The translations under genes and the position numbers were made by a program. From Cornus controversa (taxonomy: Eukaryota > Streptophyta > Magnoliopsida > Cornales > Cornaceae), in the NCBI GenBank assembly GCA_026545225.1, contig CM048845.1:52304033-52368032 (forward strand): 64,000 bases of DNA, given 5' to 3'. Of the stretch, positions 58,580-64,000 are shown piece after piece (the stretch's first letter is position 1; every line of letters begins with the position of its first letter). The notes beneath the pieces are model-generated. The model was given only the letters and a program-made list of their open reading frames with translations, searched no databases and had not been told where the DNA came from.

Positions 58580-61500
58580 TGTAAAGACCGAAATTATTTT
58601 GACCGATTTCGGGCGATTTTGGACCGAATTAATTTTTTTTTCGAATTAATTAAATTTTGAAAGGGTGTGGATATAGATATTTCTATATAAGTGGAACGTG
58701 TATGTATATATATATATATAGTACCTATATTTATATTTAATTATAAATATATGGTGGGTCTATGTGTAATTATGGATAAATAGAGATGCAACTTCATATT
58801 TATATAGATCTTGTGGAGGGGATAAATTGAGGAAGTTGTGGACCAAAAGTGGTCAACAAAAGAGAAGACCACATGAGTGGTTCTGTTGAGAGGAGAGAAG
58901 CGAGAGGGAAAGAAAGTAAAAAGAGAAAAAGAAGAAAAGAAAAGAAGAAAGAAAAGAAAAATGAGAAGAAAGAGGGAAGAGAGAGAAACTGAGAAGCGCT
59001 GAGAGAGAAAGATAATGAGGAGAGAGGAGGAGCTAACTCCAACGCCGATGGTGACTGTGGCTGTCGGCTGTTCACGGTGACTAAAACGGATGTGGTGGTG
59101 GCGTGAGGTAGTGTCGTTGATGGGTTCCTTCGGTGGTGGTGGCGCGGAGACATGACTGGGTCATGTTGGTTTTGGCTAAGTACGACCGTTGAGGTGGAGC
59201 TCTGATAGCGATCATGAGACAACAGCCATGGTGACCGTTTGGTTTAGCTTGGTAGTAGGTGGGAGCGGCTTTTATGGCTGTGGTTGGGGGCCCTTAGTTT
59301 TTGGACTGTTACGGTGTGGGTTTGGTTCACGGTGGCAACGGGTGGTTTCTGGCAGAGGGTTTTGGCTCACGGTGGTGGGCTGGTGGTGGGGAGTTGGGTC
59401 TTCACTTGGTGGGGCTCGGCTATGTTGGACAGCCTTGTTCCTTTTGGCCGTGTGTAGACAGGTGGTACCGAAAGGAGGCTGGTTTGTGGACTGTTTGGCC
59501 GTGAAAATGGTGGCCTTGTGGTGTTGGCTCATTTGGGTGTTGCATCCGATTTGTTTGGGTGGTTGATGGCTGAACAGGGTGGCGTTGGCTGCCGGTTTGA
59601 ATTTGCTTGGCAGTAGATGGGAAACCATGTTGTGGTGGTTGTGGTTGAAGTTGAGTCTTGGCTTTCCTTTAGGGTCGAATCTTCTTGGTCGGACATGGAG
59701 GCCGGAATTATTGATTCATGTTTGTGGGTTCACCTTTGATCACGGTTTGGTTGGGTTTGCATGGTTGTAGTTCTCAGTTGAGTCTCGGGGTGAGGCTCAG
59801 TTTTGTATGGTGATGGTGGCTCACTGTTTTGGGCATGGTGGCGGCAGCTTGGTTCAGCCATGGTGCGTTGATGGATTCATGGTCTGGCCTAGTTTATTGG
59901 ACAAGAAATTTAAAAGGGAAAGAAGTGGGTTCAAATGTGACTTGGACATAAGATTGGACTGGGCTTGGTACAGACCACCTTGCAGACGCGGATTCATTGG
60001 AGAGCGGGACTTAAGGCAAGTTGATTCTTGCCTCTATCTCCTACGTATATACTTTAATTATATTGATTAATTTGCATATGCTTTTAATTTAATCATATGT
60101 GGCGGTTGTATATATATATATGCATATATATATCTATATAAATGCGGATATTGTATATGCGTGGGATGTGAGTGAAAATATATATAGGTGTGTATATATA
60201 TTTGGGATGTGAAAACATGATTAAATTTAAATGCTTCCTTGCATTGTGATATGCATGTATGATATAGATTAAAGTCTATGACAAGTATGCCAAATAATAC
60301 ATGTTTGGCTATGTGTTGTCTTGTATGCATATGTGGCTCTTATGCATGGTGTTAAATATATATGTGATTATATATTTGTGGTGATAGTGGAAATGTATGC
60401 TATATATATGAATATGGCTTTGGCAAGCATTTGAAAAGCATGAAATGTGCTAAGTGTTTTATATGTTCTTAATACATATATGGTGACGGAATATATATGT
60501 GGCTATATATTGTGAGTGAAGAGCATGCTAGTTACTTGTGGTAAATGCATGTCTTGAGTGGAAGCATGATTATATTTATGCTAGTATACATGCATATGTG
60601 ATTATATGCAGGATGTGACACATATATGTGGGAATGTGAATATGGAATGCATGCTAGTCTTATATTTATATATCGAATGTATGCATTGGTTATAGCATGA
60701 TAAAAATGTGCTAAGTTGAAGTTGTTGGCATATATGAGGTATTATGCGGGTTTTGAACAAGTATGTGCTGTATGTGTTGGAATGTGATGAGAAGCATGCT
60801 TAATACTTCTTTTTAGTATTCATAAGCATGGGTTGATGCATGAAAATATTATGTTATGTATATATGCATCCATATTGCGTATATGGGAGGGAAATGACAC
60901 ATACGTGGTTATATGTGGGTTTATGTAGAGAGAAAAGCATGTTATGTACTTTAATACTAGCTGATGCATTGGGATAGCATAAAATAAAATGCTTGATTAC
61001 GTATGCATTCACATTGCATATATGGGGGGTTGCGGGAAAATTAACGCAAAAAAGGTACACGGGACTTCGGAGTGGTCCAACCGTGTCACGAGAAGTGGTA
61101 TAATTATCCACTATGTATGGCCCTCGGAGTGAACCCACCATACGAAGGCTCTATACCTAGAATCGGAGTGTGTCCAACATTAGTGAGCTTCGGAGTTGTC
61201 CCCTCACAATTTGGCAGACCAATATATTGCCATCGGAGTATGTCCAAGAAGTTTGGCCCTCGGAGTGGATCCGCCATGCTCAAGCTTAATGCCTGGAATC
61301 GAAGTATGTCCAACGAATGTGAGCCTCGGAGTTGTCCCCTCACATAATGGCAATCCTATACATTGCCATGGTAGGATCACCTTTCGGAGTGGTCTAGGTC
61401 ATAGGAAGGTTATCAGAGTTGTCCTAGGTCACATGATCCTTGGAGCGGGCCAATCATGTGGGGTATCGGATGAGGGCCGAGAGTGAGAGTATGTGCAAGC

Positions 61501-62491
61501 CTTGATGCTTGTATTATGTATCGTAATATGACCGTGGAAGGTTAAAATACCTTTATGCTTATGTGTTTATCTGTTAAGCATGTTTTTCTGTACAAATGTA
61601 TCATAATTGCATTTGAGATTTGCTACTTGACGAGTAGGAGATGTGGTAGTTGATTTACATTATTTATGTAAATGTGTTGACATATATGTTCATTATACAT
61701 GTTGGTGCTGATGCTCCCTGCTTTCAAGTATGTTGAAAATGATTTCTAAAATCATGTGTAATAGATTTAAATGTTCATATGTGCTAGAGTAGCCATATAC
61801 ATTGTTGGTTCATGCATGCTATGAGGAGCATGGTCTTAAACATTGTGATGTATTTAAGTGCACGTATAGTTTTGAGAATATATGAGGATCGACCTGCTGT
61901 AGCGGTGATAGTATGGTTCTACATACCTTGTTGGGCCTTTGAGCTCACCCCCTCCCAGATTTTGCAGGTATTACTGATTACGGAGTCAGTTAGGAGACTC
62001 ATAGTACCAGTCGTAGAGGTAGTGATTAGACTCCTTAGAATTTAATTTATGTCCAGGATATTTGATGAATGTTGTACATTTGGATTAAATATATGAAGCG
62101 ATTATGTTGATTCAATCTCTTCAGTTGTATTTTATTCATGTGATGTATGTATATGAGATGGACATTCAGGGACTGAGTTATTATTTCAATTGTACTATGT
62201 ATGTTGTAGAAATTCTGGGGGGACACGTGCCCAAAAGTGTCCTTTTGGATTTTTAGATATAAATGCTGGGGGGACACGTGCCCATAAGTGTCCATTTGAA
62301 TTTAAAGCAGGAATGACATGTCAGGATCTGATTTATTAGAATGGGTCATGCCCAATTTTCATGAAAATAATAGGAAATTGAGGTTATATGATCAGGTGAT
62401 GATTATATCGTGAGGGTGATCTCACGGGTTCATTCTCGGGATTCGAGTCGGTCCGAGGGAGTCCCGGCGGTCCAGGTTCCGGGGCGTGACA
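58580..62491 (+). repeat. LARD 3' LTR
   Basis: It is 3,912 bp, starts TGTAAAGACC and ends CGTGACA before GAGTA. A TATA box CTATATAAG is near 58684. The purine tract is at about 58889-59032, the G+T-skewed tract about 59040-60000, CGGAGT repeats 61066-61440, and two G-box units at about 62212-62243 and 62264-62293. It lacks about 470 bp of the U3 present in the 5' LTR. Confidence 0.88.
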
Positions 62492-62496
62492 GAGTA

Positions 62497-64000
62497 TGAC
62501 CCTGAAGATAATGAAGACACAGAGCTTCCGCCTCACCCCAAATGTTGGCTCTTCATTGATGGGTCGTCAACAGAGGCACGGTCAGGTGTTGGAGTGAAAT
62601 TCAAGACCCCTAACGGAATAGCTTTGCAACAAATGATCCATGTAGAATTTTTTGTGCGAAACAATGAGGCCGAGTACGAGGCCCTTTTATCAGGCCTAAG
62701 ATTGGCACAAACACTTCAGGTAATGAACTTGCAAAGTTGTAGTGATTCTTAGCTATTCATAAAGCAGGTTAGTGGTGACTACTTTCTGAAAGATGGTCGA
62801 ATGAAATCTTACCAAAACCTGGTGGAAAAATAACTCAAAGAATTTGAAAGAGGCAGAATTTCTCAAATACTAAGACACCTGAACCTGAATGCCAATTGGT
62901 TAGCATATTTAACGTTGACTTCTCAACTAGATCTGATTAGACTGGCTCTGATCGATTCTTTGCAGGAACCCAGCATCCATACCCAGAAAGAAGTGCTGGT
63001 CATATAGAACCAACCTTGTTGGATGGTTCCTATCAAAACTTACCTAGTTGATAGGGTGTTACCAAATTCAAGGGAAGAGGAAAGGAGAGTTAGAATGAAT
63101 TCTTCCAGATATTCCATGATCAGCGAAGGCCTCTACAAAAGATCCACGACGGTATATGTGGGAATGATTTGGGAGGACGATCGCTGGCCCATAAAGCCAT
63201 TACTCAAGGGTATTTCTAGCCGTACATGGCTAGAGAAGCTGAAGAGTATGCCAGAAAGTGAGATAAATGCCAACGACATGCTAGTATGCCCCATCAGCCC
63301 CCGAAGGACCTAACCACTATGGCCTACCCCTGGCTATTCCCAAAATAGGAGATAGACTCCGTAAAACCTCTCTTAACGGCTACTAACCAAAAAAATTGTC
63401 CTATTAGCCACTAACTACTTTACAAAGTGGCTTGAAGCAGAAACATATGCGATGATTACTCATGTTTAGGTTAACAGATTTATCTGGAGTAACATCATCT
63501 GCTGGTTTGGGTTGCCAGAGTTCATTGTCATGGACAATGTGACAAACTTCGATAACCAACCAATAGAAAAGTTCTTAAGGAAATATGGAATCAACTAGAA
63601 ATTCTGTGCCAGATCATACCCGTAGGACAATGGCTAGGCAGAAATAACTAACAGGACCATCTTCAAGTGTGTCCGAAAGAAGCTAGAAGCCTGTAAGGGC
63701 AAATGGATGAAAGAACTACCTAAAGTCCTCTAGCCTATCAAACGACTTTGAGGCGTCCGACTGGCTAGAGTCTGTTTTGTCTGGCATACGGGTCTAAGGC
63801 GATAATACCAACCGAACTATTCGCTCCAACCATCGGAACAAAGATACTGGAAAAGGGCCAGAATAACTAGTTACTGGAGCAAAATCTGGACCTCCTTGAA
63901 GAGAAGAGGGAGGTAGCCCAAATAAGACTCGTTTCCTACCAAAGAATGGTCAAGAATAACTATGACAAAAAGGTGAGACATCAAGTATTTATCCTTGGGG
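62497..64000 (+). pseudogene. Tat-lineage Ty3/gypsy pol, continued: second RNase H and integrase, decayed, cut by window end
   Basis: It starts with YDPEDNEDTEL and then KCWLFIDGSSTEARSGVGV and NNEAEYEALLSGLRLAQTLQ. This is the extra (archaeal-type) RNase H typical of Tat elements. Stops interrupt the frame at 62750, 62831 and 63005, among others. The integrase core is recognisable further on (TNYFTKWLEAE near 63410, WFGLPEFIVMDN near 63510, then TNRTIFKCV near 63650). It joins in frame to the fragment ending at 39203, apart from one stop. The 3' end lies outside the window. Confidence 0.85.

Larger units (their letters stand above)
39209..62491 (+). mobile_element. LARD-like non-autonomous element with giant LTRs, plus strand, invaded by element B
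   Basis: The 5' LTR is 39209-41765 plus 54015-55864. PBS is at 55868, internal region 55865-58579, 3' LTR 58580-62491. Target duplication GAGTA (39204-39208, 62492-62496) is perfect. LTRs begin TGTA and end CGTGACA. The internal region of 2.7 kb has no coding similarity I can recognise. LTR length of about 3.9-4.4 kb with a short noncoding interior fits the LARD class. The PBS type (initiator tRNA-Met) and the PPT context resemble Tekay/Del chromoviruses, so such an element may drive it. The LTRs differ by a few percent, so it is older than B, C and E1. Confidence 0.88.

Overview
The window is plant nuclear DNA, consistent with a flowering plant. At the left edge is one ordinary host gene, a two-exon small heat shock protein with an organelle presequence. 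Almost everything else is nested LTR retrotransposons. The species cannot be named from the sequence. The elements are mostly Ty3/gypsy of the Athila type: the primer site is complementary to tRNA-Asp, there is no chromodomain, and an extra ORF follows pol. I call them family A (LTR about 1.42 kb, starts TGATAAGTG) and family B/C (LTR about 1.43-1.51 kb, starts TGATMGGCG).

Layout. 1-3815: sHSP gene (minus, 2194-3161), its duplicated 3' flank, a MITE and simple repeats. 3816-24565: A2, an old minus-strand family A element. Its gag-pol is broken, its left LTR is truncated, and two plus-strand solo LTRs of its own family sit inside it (target duplications CTAAC and GTATC). Its right LTR is split by element C (16448-23932, duplication GTAGA), a non-autonomous gag-only member of family B/C. 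24573-37631: E1, a young family A element (duplication CATAT) with equal-length LTRs that look identical. It has gag-pol in one frame interrupted by a single UGA, and an intact ORF3. 37637-39083: remnant of a Sirevirus-like Ty1/copia LTR. 39084-39208 and 62497-64000: two halves of one decayed Tat-lineage pol, separated by a LARD-like element with giant LTRs and no coding region (39209-62491, duplication GAGTA). The LARD's 5' LTR is itself invaded by minus-strand element B (41766-51076). B has lost its integrase but keeps an intact ORF3, and is followed by a partial duplication of the locus that carries a solo LTR.

How the parts work together. E1 encodes Gag, protease, RT, RNase H and integrase, so it resembles the autonomous partner for family A. 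B and C look like defective relatives that would depend on proteins supplied in trans. ORF3 appears to have its own promoter inside the elements: an array of short dyads, then 32-35 bp further on a TATA-like box, and in family A a leader intron. This arrangement is seen in E1, A2 and B, and it persists in C although C has lost ORF3. A second unusual feature is a piece of tRNA-Asp, the element's own primer tRNA, at the gag deletion junction of A2. It ends exactly at the anticodon.

All alignments were done by eye; no database search was run.
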